A stretch of 64,000 nt of DNA from Limnomonas spitsbergensis (lineage: Eukaryota; Chlorophyta; Chlorophyceae; Chlamydomonadales). Under the pieces are notes generated by a model that was given only the letters and a program-made list of their open reading frames with translations, was not told where the DNA came from and searched no databases. Shown here in pieces: positions 34,301-44,053 of this stretch (positions within the stretch are counted from its first letter, which is position 1; every line of letters begins with the position of its first letter). Location: contig JAYJMM010000124.1 of the NCBI GenBank assembly GCA_037349105.1, positions 2,588,001 through 2,652,000 on the forward strand, in the 5' to 3' direction. Position numbers and translations under genes: made by a program.

Positions 34301-37275
34301 TAGCAGAATTCGGAATTTAAAGTCCAGATCAGATCAAAACTATCCAAGCACATGTGCACAATGTCCAGCAGCCCTGTGCCACTGGCATCGCCTGACCGAT
34401 GAAGCATAATTCAATATGAAATTTCAGATCAGGGCTGTCCCAGCAGATGAATGCCATATCCAGGAGTCCAGGGCCACTGGCATCTCTGGCCTGATCAGTC
34501 AGGTTTCAAAATTTGAATTTGAATTCAGAGTGGATCAGAGCTGTCCCCATGCATTGCAGCACTATATCTAGGAGCCCATTATCACTGGTGCCTCCGGCCT
34601 GATCTAACATAATTCAAAATTCAAACATCAAATCCAGATCATCGGTGACAGCAATTTATACAGTAAAAGCTAAAACATTGCCCTGCTTGAGCACCGCCAT
34701 GGCCACCTCGCCCGTTAGCTAGACATTTATGTACAAAGGGAGCAGCAGCAGATGCCGCGCCCTGTCCCTGTGGCGTTGTTATTCAAATTAATCGCGTGTT
34801 ATATCACCCCTCCCCATCTGGCTCCCGTACCTCCATGGCCATCCTGCCCGTTAACCAGTAGTTGATGTACGAAGCGGGAAGCAGCAGGTGTTGCGCCCTG
34901 TCCCAGTTGACCGGCTCGTTCCTCTTGGCCCAAAGCAGCTTTGTGATCGTGAAGCTGGGCACCTGAGACAGGAGGTGTGTGTGGGCCCCACTGTGGGGGG
35001 GAGGGAGGAGGTTTTGCCCTGAACCCTCTTGGCCAGTTGGTCCCCAGCAGGTTTGTGATCATGCAGCTGGGTACATGGCGCAGGACGTGTGTGTGTGTGG
35101 GGGGGGGGGGGATGCGAAGCTTTTACTTTTAACCCCAAACCCTGAACCCTCTTGGTGTAGTTGAGGGCCTTGGACAGCTTGTTCAAACCTTTTCATGTTG
35201 ATTTAAACCCTTAACACTAAAACATAACCAAACTCATCAAACGTATCTGATGGCCTGGGACGCGTTGCTCAAACCTTTTCAATTCTAAACATACACAAGG
35301 CGTAGAACAAACCCACTAAGGCGTAACCGAGGGCCTTGGACAGCTCGCTAGCTTCTGCAGAGCTCTCCGTATCGCACCAGAGCTTGGCAGGCCGGATCAC
35401 CTGCCAGGGCAGCAGGCAAAGGAATGAGGTTTTAAAGGGGCTATTGCAAGGCGTGTGGGATTACCTGCCAGGTCAGCATGTCAAGGGTTGACGGTATAGG
35501 GGGCCCAGAGCATGGCAGGCCGGATCACCTGCCAGGTCAGCAGGTTGAGGGATGAGGGTTTATGGGGCCCAGAGCTTGGCCCGGCGGGCGGGTCACCAGC
35601 CACTTCAGCAGGTCAGCAGGTTTAGGTTTAAGGTCAAGGTATAGGGTTTAGGGTTCTAGAACTTGGCCGTGTGCGTAGGGGAGGGAATGATCATCTTCAC
35701 CGAGACACCCTGTTGCCGGGTAAGTGAATGGCAAACGATTCTTCTTTGTCACCTCTAGCTTTGGCGACCCCGGCCCCCAAAACGATCACCAGACGCACCC
35801 ATCCTTCCTCATCAAAGAGGCAGTGTTTATTTTAGCGCGTTTCAGTTTCGATTCAGCTACATCACGGCCTGTGGCCGTGGGGGGCAGGTGCAGCAGAACT
35901 TGCTGCTTGGATCGCCCACTGTAGGCCTCTCAAGGTTTGGTCCCCGTTGGCCTGGTAGTGGCTGTCTGGCAGTACCTGAAAGGTGGTCTATTGCACACTA
36001 AATAAACACTGCAAAGATGACAGTTCCGTGCTGCTGGCTGCTTGCTCCAAGGCACATAACCAGTATTCACTTGTTTACACAAGCCTGCCCATTCTCGTCA
36101 ACAAGAAACATCCCGTGCTGCTGGCCGCTCGCTTCAGGACACACCGCCAGTACCGCTGTCCGTTTATTTGCAAGTCAATGACATAACACCTGTGGGCCCT
36201 GCTCATAAAGGCTCAGCCGCGTGGGCGCCCAACTGTCCCGTTTATTTGTGAGCAATGCACACACCTGTCCATTCACGTCCAAGAGGACCATCCCGTGCTG
36301 CTGGCCGCTCACTCCAATGCTGCGGACCTCCTCCTTGCGAGGGACGGTCTCCAACGCCTGCCTCAGAGCCAGCTTCGTGGCCTGCAGCATAGAGGGAGGG
36401 GCGAGAGGGACCAGGAAGGTTCCGTGGGGATAGTTATAACTCAAATTCAATTGCAGGTGCTCCTGGGAGGTGGCCTGCATTGTGGCCTGCCCCAGCGCCA
36501 GCTTTATAACCTACTGGATGGAGAGAGGGGAGAGCGGGAGCCCAGAAGGATTTGTGTGAATAATTCAAATTCGAATTCAGGTAGGCCAGGTGTGTGGCGT
36601 ACCTTGGACCAAGCCAGGGGAGGCCAGAAATACATAAAAGGTGCACGATCCTGTAGAACTGTATATCACATTCAATACCAGCAGTACCGGATGTAAATCG
36701 TGTGTAATATCCCCATGCTACAATTCATCACACCCCAGTGATCTAGGGGTGGAGAGCTGTCATTTGTGATCAGGGATCTAAGTGGGCAGAGGATTATGGA
36801 ATGCAAGCTGGATGCATGGCCACCGCACCCAGGCCTGACCATCCAGGAATGCTGTCATTGAACGACACCTGCAAAAAACAGCATAGCGATATTTCCCGCA
36901 GTGGGCAGTGCGCTGCTGAGCAGTGTCGAAGTTAAGGTATGCAGCACCGCCACTGGCGCATCTAGATAAAGAAACTTCAGCGAGGCAACGCACAGGGCCT
37001 AAACATGAATGACCAACAACGTTATAGCGGCGCATGGGCCCATGGGCGTTTGGCCGCATGCGCATGAGTGTGTAGGCGCATGGGCGCATGGCGGGGACTG
37101 TTTTTCCTGCTCTCACCTCAATCCATGTCGCCGGGTGCTGCTCTGCGACTCCTTCCTTTTGAGATGGAAGCAGACCGTAATTGCTGACTCCCCTTGATAC
37201 GATGGCGCCTGTAGCACCGTCCCAGACAACGCACTTTGTTCCTTGCGTACCCACATCTATTCCTAGGTGCAGCAT
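28327..37275 (-). CDS. Xylulokinase, FGGY carbohydrate kinase (11 exons)
   Basis: It phosphorylates D-xylulose to D-xylulose 5-phosphate with ATP. Exons (minus) are 37117-37275, 36265-36381, 35317-35400, 34831-34962, 33859-33981, 33225-33340, 32930-33092, 32591-32689, 32151-32211, 30844-31030 and 28327-28582. All have GT/AG ends and consistent phase, giving 498 aa with no stop, the usual family length. Landmarks are LGIDVGTQGTK (N-terminal phosphate-binding strand), IGVSGQQHGMVLLD, AKLWCDTESSAEA, SFTITKLLWAKRNEP, INYWLTGRMAMEAGDASGTG, LHPGVVVSGGSGDNA (block with the likely catalytic Asp), VVSLGTSGTLFG, GERTPNWPNATG, GLLYRAALEG, LVGGGARNTLWRQIFADVF (FGGY C-terminal signature) and ETAALGAALQG. 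The start is the ATG at 37275, immediately before LHLGIDVG. Introns are loaded with copies of neighbouring exons. The last intron (28583-30843) holds repeats and a LINE tail array. No targeting peptide is evident. Confidence 0.93.
28630..29110 (+). repeat. Dispersed repeat, copy 2 (in xylulokinase intron 10)
   Basis: Direct repeat of 26590-27070, about 2 kb away. The pair brackets the stray ORC6 exon 6 and the last xylulokinase exon, so unequal crossing-over between the copies could delete or duplicate that interval. Confidence 0.8.
29640..29790 (-). repeat. Exon echoes of the last xylulokinase exon
   Basis: Two or three partial copies of the start of exon 11 lie in intron 10: VPEEGETAVLGAALQGTS (about 29685-29740), followed by a shorter LAIGASLEQ unit, and SAGDDTVALGAALEH (about 29743-29792). 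The true exon reads VPAEGETAALGAALQG. Each decayed copy ends quickly in a stop. Confidence 0.9.
29880..30300 (+). mobile_element. Non-LTR element 3' end (ORF remnant and 3' UTR)
   Basis: Closely similar to 52250-52570 and, inverted, to about 58830-59110. A decayed reading frame ends near 30150 ('gatattgttgaggcgtag'), followed by a T-rich 3' UTR and the common tail. At 52.3 kb the same frame is open and encodes FFKLYRGRLGCNDLTFVEDV. It is placed in xylulokinase intron 10. Confidence 0.75.
30301..30745 (+). repeat. Tandem array of a retroelement 3' tail
   Basis: Five copies of the tail ('gcggccgagcc', 'gcagggcccaaaggtgtg', 'acgtcattgac') start at 30301, 30381, 30472, 30563 and 30654. The first spacing is 80 bp and the later ones exactly 91 bp. 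The later copies share an 'acaattttacttagcag' insertion absent from the first, so the array grew from copy 2 onward. Confidence 0.9.
31040..32110 (-). repeat. Exon-10-derived repeat array in xylulokinase intron 9
   Basis: Nearest the exon, three ~115-bp units repeat the acceptor and first codons of exon 10 ('ggtatgatg', 'cagggactgcggctgctcc'). Further away, about 31500-31980 is a 16-bp minisatellite ('cacacctgcacacctggt') punctuated every ~95 bp by 'agtagagcagccc', a decayed copy of the GLLYR codons. More isolated 'gagcagccc' echoes reach 32110. The array seems to be seeded by the exon 10 splice junction. Confidence 0.8.
32430..32560 (-). repeat. Exon echo of xylulokinase exon 8 donor
   Basis: 'ctgcccaatctggtgggtagg' on the minus strand (about 32468-32490), with the following intron block, repeats the exon 8 end and donor at 32580-32600. 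The copy lies about 110 bases downstream in transcript direction. Confidence 0.75.
33500..33850 (-). repeat. Exon 5 donor echoes and 'agatcttgaatcctcccct' repeats
   Basis: Two copies of the exon 5 3' end (LPDLI.PDQ) and its donor appear downstream of the true exon 5: one at about 33595-33632, and a more decayed one at about 33508-33530. Between them and the exon lie short direct repeats of 'ctaagatccc' and 'agatcttgaatcctcccct'. Confidence 0.8.
33985..34610 (-). repeat. Six exon echoes of xylulokinase exon 5
   Basis: Six decaying copies of the exon 5 acceptor and first ~18 codons (true exon AGDASGTGLLDIALKCWD) lie upstream at about 100-bp spacing, centred near 34065, 34165, 34265, 34360, 34455 and 34555. 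The two nearest the exon still read GDARSTRLLDIA. Similarity to the exon falls steadily with distance, which gives the array a direction. Confidence 0.92.
34690..35280 (-). repeat. Exon echoes around xylulokinase exons 3 and 4
   Basis: About 34690-34790 repeats the end of exon 4 (LTGEVAMA for LTGRMAME). About 35020-35075 repeats its start (VPSCMITNLLG for VPSFTITKLLW). About 35155-35185 and 35250-35280 repeat the end of exon 3 (KLSKALNY and a more decayed copy, for ELSKALGY). Confidence 0.88.
35410..35620 (-). repeat. Exon echoes of xylulokinase exon 3 acceptor
   Basis: Two further copies of 'caggtgatccggcctgcca' on the minus strand, at about 35510-35545 and 35570-35605, precede the true exon 3 start at 35400. 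The nearer one encodes VIRPAMLWAP for VIRPAKLWCD. Spacing is 60-125 bases. Confidence 0.88.
36382..36545 (-). repeat. Exon echo of xylulokinase exon 2
   Basis: About 36455-36515 on the minus strand encodes VIKLALGQATMQATSQEH after a 'ccagtag' acceptor, a decayed copy of exon 2's ATKLALRQALETVPRKEE. The intron segments before both copies are also alike (pyrimidine-rich, ending 'ctccctctatg' or similar). Confidence 0.85.
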
Positions 37276-37777
37276 TGGAACAGTCTGAAAACCCTTCAGT
37301 CCCGCAGTACAGTGGGATTTTCGCCTGGACTCAACTATGTGTGAAGCTGGCCGCCCAACCCTGAAGAACCCGAGGCGCTTCGTATTGTGTGCCTTTCCTG
37401 TTTCTATCTCGCCTTTTCTCAGTTGCCGACGAGGGCCACATGCGCACCCGGGCTGTTTTTTGTGTTCGTGTCTCAGGTTTTATACGGTTGGGCGGCCAGC
37501 GGCCAGTCTCACACTTGTAAAGTCAAAGCAAAAGAAAAGGAATGAGAGCTCGGGCGATGTCTTCCACTCACTGCTGCTTTTCTTCGTACTTCCCAGCCTG
37601 TTCGTTCGTACACCCTCACCACCGCATCCTGAAAACCTCTGCTGAAACGGGGATCGGGACGGGTGGATCGATCGCGATGGGGACGGGGACTACAGATCAT
37701 TCTGCCGATGGTGATCGGTCGCAGTGGATTGGGCATCGGGACACCGTTTTATTTTAGCGCAAATGCTGCAAAGCTTC
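37276..37777. other. Region upstream of xylulokinase
   Basis: No gene is seen here. The xylulokinase promoter should lie in this interval. Bases about 37660-37740 contain short 'ggatcgatcgc' and 'gatcggtcgcag' motifs without a recognised role. Confidence 0.35.
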
Positions 37778-37872
37778 GTGGATATAGTTCAACGAGCAAA
37801 GCAGCTGAGAGATTTATCAGGCGGGCAAAGGTGCTCAGCTTGGCTACCGCAGAAGATGGTGCCTTGGGGCAG
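37778..37872 (+). pseudogene. Stray, frameshifted copy of ORC6 exon 1
   Basis: The first part reads VDIVQRAKQL in one frame and the second RRAKVLSLATAEDGALGQ in another, followed by the donor 'gtcagc'. Together they match ORC6-A exon 1 (MDVVRLAKQL, then TRAKELISLATAKAGTLGQ). A deletion of about a dozen bases in the middle breaks the frame. Another partial echo of its end follows at about 37885-37935. No other ORC6 exons accompany it on this strand. Confidence 0.8.
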
Positions 37873-38189
37873 GTCAGCTTTCTGCTCAGCCTATCGCAGA
37901 AGCTGGGAGAAGCTGGTAGCTAGGGGTAGATCAGCTGTATCAACACTTCAAGTTTTGGAGTGCAGTCAGCCGCCAGGGTGCCCTTGTGTGCAAGAGGCAG
38001 GGCACCAGACCACATTTGGGTGGATGCCGGGCAACCAGCGCAGAGCCAATCAGGCAAGCTCTTATCTGCCCTCAGATCATGTCCAGTGGTCCTTATGATC
38101 TGCCATGTAACCGAATACCAGAGCAACCAATGACGCCTAAGTGAGTAAAAGAGTGCGGGAATAGGGGGTCGGCAGCGAAGATGGAAGAG

Positions 38190-38690
38190 GGGGCGGGAGA
38201 GCGGTATGAAGAGGGTCCATGATAGGTGTGGAGAGGATCCATCAGCGCACAGAAATTGTACCAATTGGGCAAGTTTGTCACGTTCAGTACGTCGGTGTGA
38301 ATTGCCTCTGAGTGGTCTTCTAGGAAAGGCAGAATTGGAGATTGGAGGTAAACCCAAGTTCATGAATGTGGATGGTACACCGGTGTTGTAGTACCGGTAG
38401 GCGGATATCATCAAGAAGGAGGGCAGGGTTGGAAAGTGGGATAGGAGGTTATCTGTGGAGATTGGCAGAGGTCCCTAAGCTAGGAGGAGATATGGACGAA
38501 GGTGGCAAAGTGTGGCAGGGGGGGCAGCGGGAAGCATCCATTGCGGGAAACATCATAGACACATGGAGAGATGTATCAGGTGTGGCATTCATACTTCTTA
38601 ACATACCACGCTTTGTGCCCCTGGTGAGGGAACGTTGGATGAGGCAGAGGGCTTTGTTGTGTCAGGAGGTTAAGGACACTGGTTTACTCT
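38190..38690 (+). mobile_element. Coding remnant of an unidentified repeat family
   Basis: The stretch resembles the reverse complement of 52590-52925 and encodes, with stops, LLGKAELEIGGKPKFMNVDG then IIKKEGRVGK and RLSVEIGRG. Its later part encodes FVPLVRERWMRQRALLCQE, also found at 51590-51680 on the minus strand. Several decayed copies of the same coding text indicate a transposable element. I do not recognise the protein. Confidence 0.6.
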
Positions 38691-38697
38691 CGCTGTC

Positions 38698-38775
38698 CTA
38701 GCTTATCAAGTGCCTGTACCGGTTTACAGGTAAATGTCCCGTGCATCAAATGTGATGCTCTGCTGGACTGAAAAG
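38698..38775 (+). repeat. LINE 3' end fragment
   Basis: 'agcttatcaagtgcctgta' through 'gtgatgctctgctggactg' matches the LINE tail at 63750-63830 and the split copy at 26235-26480. Confidence 0.8.
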
Positions 38776-38779
38776 CTCG

Positions 38780-40030
38780 ACCTGGAAGTATTTACAGTGC
38801 TGCATTCAGCCAGAATGCAGCTACGGTTTATCAGTGACCCTCTGTAGTGTTCATTCAGAAAAACTAATGTTTCTGCGACGAATCCTCCTTTGATGGCCGC
38901 CCTGCAGCCATGAATGCTGGATTGGGCCAAACCTTGACTAGTCGGAACCCCCCTACTCCCACCCACAAGAACAAAACTCCTGCACTAGCAAACCCCTATG
39001 GTCTGAGCTAAAACAGATCCTCTCGAAAAGCACCCAGGCCGCAACCTGGGCCAAACAAAAACTAAAGCCAGGGACTACGTAACATAAAATGGGGCAGAGC
39101 GACCCTATACCGGTAATCAAGAGAAGACTAGAAGAGCCACCTTCAGAATACCAGGGCCATTATATCAGATACCGTATACAAAAGAGCCCCCCCCCCAGGG
39201 CCTTTATGTCAGGCATCCAAAGTAGCTTCCCCCAATTCCCTCCCCAAGGTGCAGGGTCGCGACCAAAACATCCCAACCTCCACGAAGTCAAACTACTTGG
39301 TCTCGAGCGATCGGAGGGGCAAGATATCTTGGAACAGGGATATAATTACACCGTCCCGAACCACTAATAGACACAGGTCACGCCACAGCAGCCTCTACCT
39401 TCAGATCGACACAGATCACAGCACATTGACACATTGTCCAAAGTGCTCTCCCTCCCTTGTTGTTTAAGCTACATTTAAACAGCTTGGACCGGCAAACTAC
39501 TGGCAGGGCTTGCTTATTGCAGCTAGCCTTGCTTTGGGTGACCGTGGATACAGGGGCGTGTGGCTGCCCCACTGCCCCCCAAAGGTGACATTTCCAGGCA
39601 CGCACCAGAATAAACGCTGGCCTGCTGTTCTTGCCCACACACTACGCATGCCTGCCTGAATCACACACATTAAGCGACCGCGCCAAAGAACTATCCGAGT
39701 ATCCTTCCACATAAAACCCACTATTAACCCAGCATCAAAGAACCTGGAACGCACAAAAATAAATGCTGGCCCGCTGCTCTTGCCCACACACTACGACCTG
39801 CCTGAATCGCGCAGAAAGCGGCCACGCTAAAGACCTAACCGCCTGCATCAAATCCAGCACCAAAGAACTATCATTCTATGCACAATTCCTCCCTGCCCCC
39901 TACAATGTAAACACATTTCAAGCCACAAAGCAAGCCCTCCATCCGCCTGCCCCTCGCAATTCAATGCCCCGCCCAATCATATCTCAGATTGTACTTGTCG
40001 GCAGCCAGGACGCATCACCGCATCACTCTG
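38780..40030. other. Gene-free stretch downstream of ORC6-B
   Basis: No coding evidence is seen. A block containing 'aataaacgctggcctgctgt' and 'ttgcccacacactacg' occurs at about 39608-39700 and again at 39758-39850, a direct duplication about 150 bases apart. The ORC6-B 3' UTR lies at the right end. Confidence 0.5.
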
Positions 40031-43000
40031 TCAGACTATTGTGTTTTTCTGATCCGCATCTGCCGCGAACGCCGCTGCCGCCCCCTGCCCCGCCCTGTCC
40101 TCATCCCGCCCCCGTTTGCCGCCCCTGGCGCTCCCCGGCGCGGCCGCCGCGCTGCTCCCGCTGCCGCCTGCATCGTCAGCTGCCGCCGTGCAAGGAGCAG
40201 GCTTCACATCACTGCCTCCTGCTGCCTTGCTGGGAAGCATCAGAGGCACATGTTCAGCTGCGGCCGTGCAAGGAGCAGGCTTCACATCACTGCCTCCTGC
40301 TGCCTTGCTGGGAGGCATCAGAGGCACATGGTCAGCTGCCGCCGTGCAAGGAGCAGGCTTCACATCACTGCCTCCTGCTGCCTTGCTGGGAAGCATCAGA
40401 GGCACATGGTCAGCTGCGGCCGAGCAAGGAGCAGGCTTCACATCACTGCCTCCTGCTGCCTGGCCGGACAGCACCTGGGGTTTCCACTCGTCACCCCCCT
40501 CCTCGAGCTTGACGCGCTTGGAGGAGCGGCCCACGCTGCTGCCGGTGGCAGGCGTACGTGCCTTGGATCCCCCAGCAGAAGTTTGGCAGTTGGGCTGCGC
40601 GTTTCCCCCGCAGTTCTCTTGGTTGCTGTCATCTGACAGCTCTTGCCTGCAGCACGCATCATTTGTAAAATTACAACTGCAGGATTTTTCTTTCACACCA
40701 TACTGTACTGGTTAGCCTTTTAACATGGGTGTCAGGGTTAAGGGTTTAACAGGGTGCCGACCCTAAGCCCTGGCAGGGTTAAGGGTTTAACAGGTTGCCA
40801 ACCCTGAGCCCTGTCAGGGTCTAGAGTTGAACAGGGTGCCAACCCTGAGCCCTAAGTGTAAGTCCTGTCCAAAAAGACTCACCTCTGATGAAGTGTGGAG
40901 CCTGGCCCTATCAGAGAAGTCACCTAGGCGGATGGGTGGACGCTGGCTGTCGCAACATTCTGCTCAGCTGCCCCCAGCCCATGATTCCCCAACAATCCAT
41001 AATGCGCCTCCTACTTAAACTGTGTTGCCATGCAGTGCACCTACTTGTGTTGCCATGCAGTGCACCTACTTGTGTTGCCATGCAGTGCACCTACTTGTGT
41101 TGCCATGCAGTGCACCTACTTGTGTTGCCATGCAGTGCACCTACTTGTGTTGCCATGCAGTGCACCTACTTGTGTTGCCATGCAGTGCACCTACTTGTGT
41201 TGCCATGCAGTGCACCTACTTGTGTTGCCATGCAGTGCACCTACTTCAATTGTGCTGTGCCCCTCCTACTCAAACTGTACCACCTAGCAGTGCCAATCCT
41301 CGACGCCCATGCCTCCGAGGCTTCGGTCCCCACAACAACGACGACTTGACCAGTGTTCCTTTTTCCAGGGCCACGAGTCCACCTTCGGCAGGTCGCCCCG
41401 CGGCTGCCAAAGGCCCGATTGGGACCAAGCCAGGACCGGCCTACGACTGATGCCCAAGACAGCAAGGCTGGCCACAACCGGGGCCTTTGTCCAGAGGCCA
41501 GAATGTAGCTGACATGAAGCTGAGTCACGAAAAAAGAAACAGCGCAGTTAAGCACTCACCCGTCTTTGTCCTTGACGTTTGGGCTGGTCTTGCGCTTCGT
41601 GGCCCGTTGCTTCAAATTCTCCACGCCCATGGTGGCCACAACGTCGGAGCAAAGGTCCTTCATGGAGGCGCTGATCCTTACGAAATCTTCGCGGCGCACG
41701 CCCGTGGACTCCAACAGCGCGCGCTGCTCCACCTTGATCTACGTGGGTTAAGGGTAAAGGTTTTAGGAGGGGGGGGGGCGGGTGGGTGGCCGGGCTATGC
41801 GTCAGCAGGGAACATGCTGACGCCCATGGTCTCCAACAGTGCACGCCCCTCCACCTTGATCTACGAACGCGGGTTCAGGTTTCAGGGGGGGGCCAGGCGG
41901 GTGGCCGGGCTATGCGTCAGCAGGGAACACACTGACACACATGGCCTCCAACAGTGCGCGCCCCTCCACCTTGATCTACGAACGCGGGTTCAGGTTTCAG
42001 AGGGGGGACCAGGCGGGTGGCCGGGCTACGTGCTAGCAAGGGCACACACTGACGCCCATGGTCTCCCAAAAGCGCACGCCCCTCCACCTTGATCTACGCT
42101 AGTTTAGGGTTCAGGTTTCAGGGGGGGGGCCAGGCGGGTGGCCGGGTTATGCGCCAGCAAGGGCACACTGACACACTTGGCCTCCAACAGCGCATGCTGC
42201 TCCGCCTTGATCTACGCGGGTTAAGGGTTCAGGATTCAAGAGGGGGGGGGGAGGGGGGGTGGCCAGGTTATGCGTCAGCAAGGGCACACACTGACATGCA
42301 TGGCCTCCAACAGCACACGCTGCTCCACCTTAATCTACGCGGGTTAAGGGTTCAGGTTTCAAGAGGGGGGGGGGAGGGGGGGTGGCCAGGTTATGCGTCA
42401 GCAAGGGCACACACTGACATGCATGGCCTCCAACAGCGCACGCTGCTCCACCTTGATCTACGTTAGTTTAGGGTTCAGGTTTCAGGAGGGCGGGGCAGGC
42501 GGGTGGCAAGGTCATGCGCCAGCAGGGGTGTTAGAGTATTGGTACCAGCTGCACTGCCACTGGGACATCTTGTACAAGATGTCCGAGTGGCAGTGCAGCT
42601 CGTACCAATATTCTAACAAGGGGCACACGCATGCTTCCCTTCTGGACCTCAACCTCAACGGATTAAGAGTGAAGGGTCATGACGTAAGGTTGGATAGGAG
42701 ACAAGGCGGGGAGGGGCACACATAGGGCCTCCAATAGCGAACATTCCTAACCTTGAGCTGCATGGGTTTTTAGCATTCAGGGTTTGGCGGGGGGGGGCCA
42801 AGCCGGGCAGAAAACAGAGGAGCAAACACACAAACTGCCTCTTACAGCGAACGCTGCTCTGCCTCAATCTGCGTAGGATTTAGGGTTTAGCAGGGAGACC
42901 GGACGGGGGGCACAGCGGGCGTCAGCACGTGAGTACGATATTGACTATAAAGGTTACTTAAACATACGCGGGGGAGGGGGGGGCGCTCACTCTTAGGGAG

Positions 43001-44022
43001 TTAGATTTGGGTCCCAGGCGGTAGAGGCGCAAAGCGCCCTTACCGCCTGGGACCCAAATCGAACTTGAAGGGGCATGCACATGGTCTCTGACAGCGCACG
43101 CTGCTTCATCTTCATCTGCATGGGTAAATCGTTTCGGGTTCGGCAGGGGTGCAGGCTCGGAGGCAGCGGGGGCACACACACGGTCTCTGACAGCGTGCAC
43201 TGCTCCATAGCCTCATCTGCTTGGGTTAATGGATTCAGGCTTCAGCAGGGGGGGGGTCAGACTGGGCGACAGCTAGGTGCACAGACGGTCTCCAACAACA
43301 CACGTGCTGCTCCAGCTTGATCTGCATGGGGTGTCAGGCCAGACGGGGACAGGCTGGGCATAGGTGGAGGACCTTCGCACAACCTACCCATGCCCCACCC
43401 ATGCCCCACCTTGTACTTCAGACGTCCGAACATGTACAGCCTATGCCTCAATTTTTTACTGCCCACATGCCACCTTGTATTGCCCATGCCGTCCCATTTC
43501 GTACTGCCCACATTCAACATTGTATCGCCCAAATCATCCCTCTGTGTACTGCCCACATTCCACCTTGTGTTGCCCATGACTCAATTTGTACTGCCCACAA
43601 ACCACCTTGTACTGCCCACGCCGTCCCGCCTTCTACTGCCAAGAATCTATCTTGTATTGCCCGGAGCCCATGACCCCAGCTAGTACCGCCCACATCCCAC
43701 CTTGTATTGCCCATGTCGCCCACCTGTTTCTGCCCGCATTCCACCTTGTACTGCCCATGTCCCACCTTGTACTTCTTGGCCACCTGGTGGAATGCGACAC
43801 ACTGGAACACGGGGCGGCTGAATAAGTGGGCCTGCGCCTTTTCCGCCTCGGTTAGACTGGCCACAAAGCGCTCCTTGTAGACACGAAGCAAGTCATCCAT
43901 GCTCTGCCTGTGACAGCGAAGCGAAAGAAGATTTTGAGAGCATCCAGAAGGACCACACAAATGTTAAAGGCTAGAACAGGAGCGCACCAAAAGCACGCTA
44001 CCCTCTTTGACTCTGGCGTGCA

Positions 44023-44053
<31 letters not shown>

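Noticed and set aside
36780..36870. Extra xylulokinase exon reading VSFNDSIPGWSGLG
   Set aside because: Exon 1 joins exon 2 directly in phase and yields the expected family sequence. This segment has no family match and would insert unrelated residues.
39763..40715. Plus-strand open frames of about 200-250 codons
   Set aside because: Antisense of ORC6-B exon 7, kept open by the 78-bp repeat and GC-rich codons.
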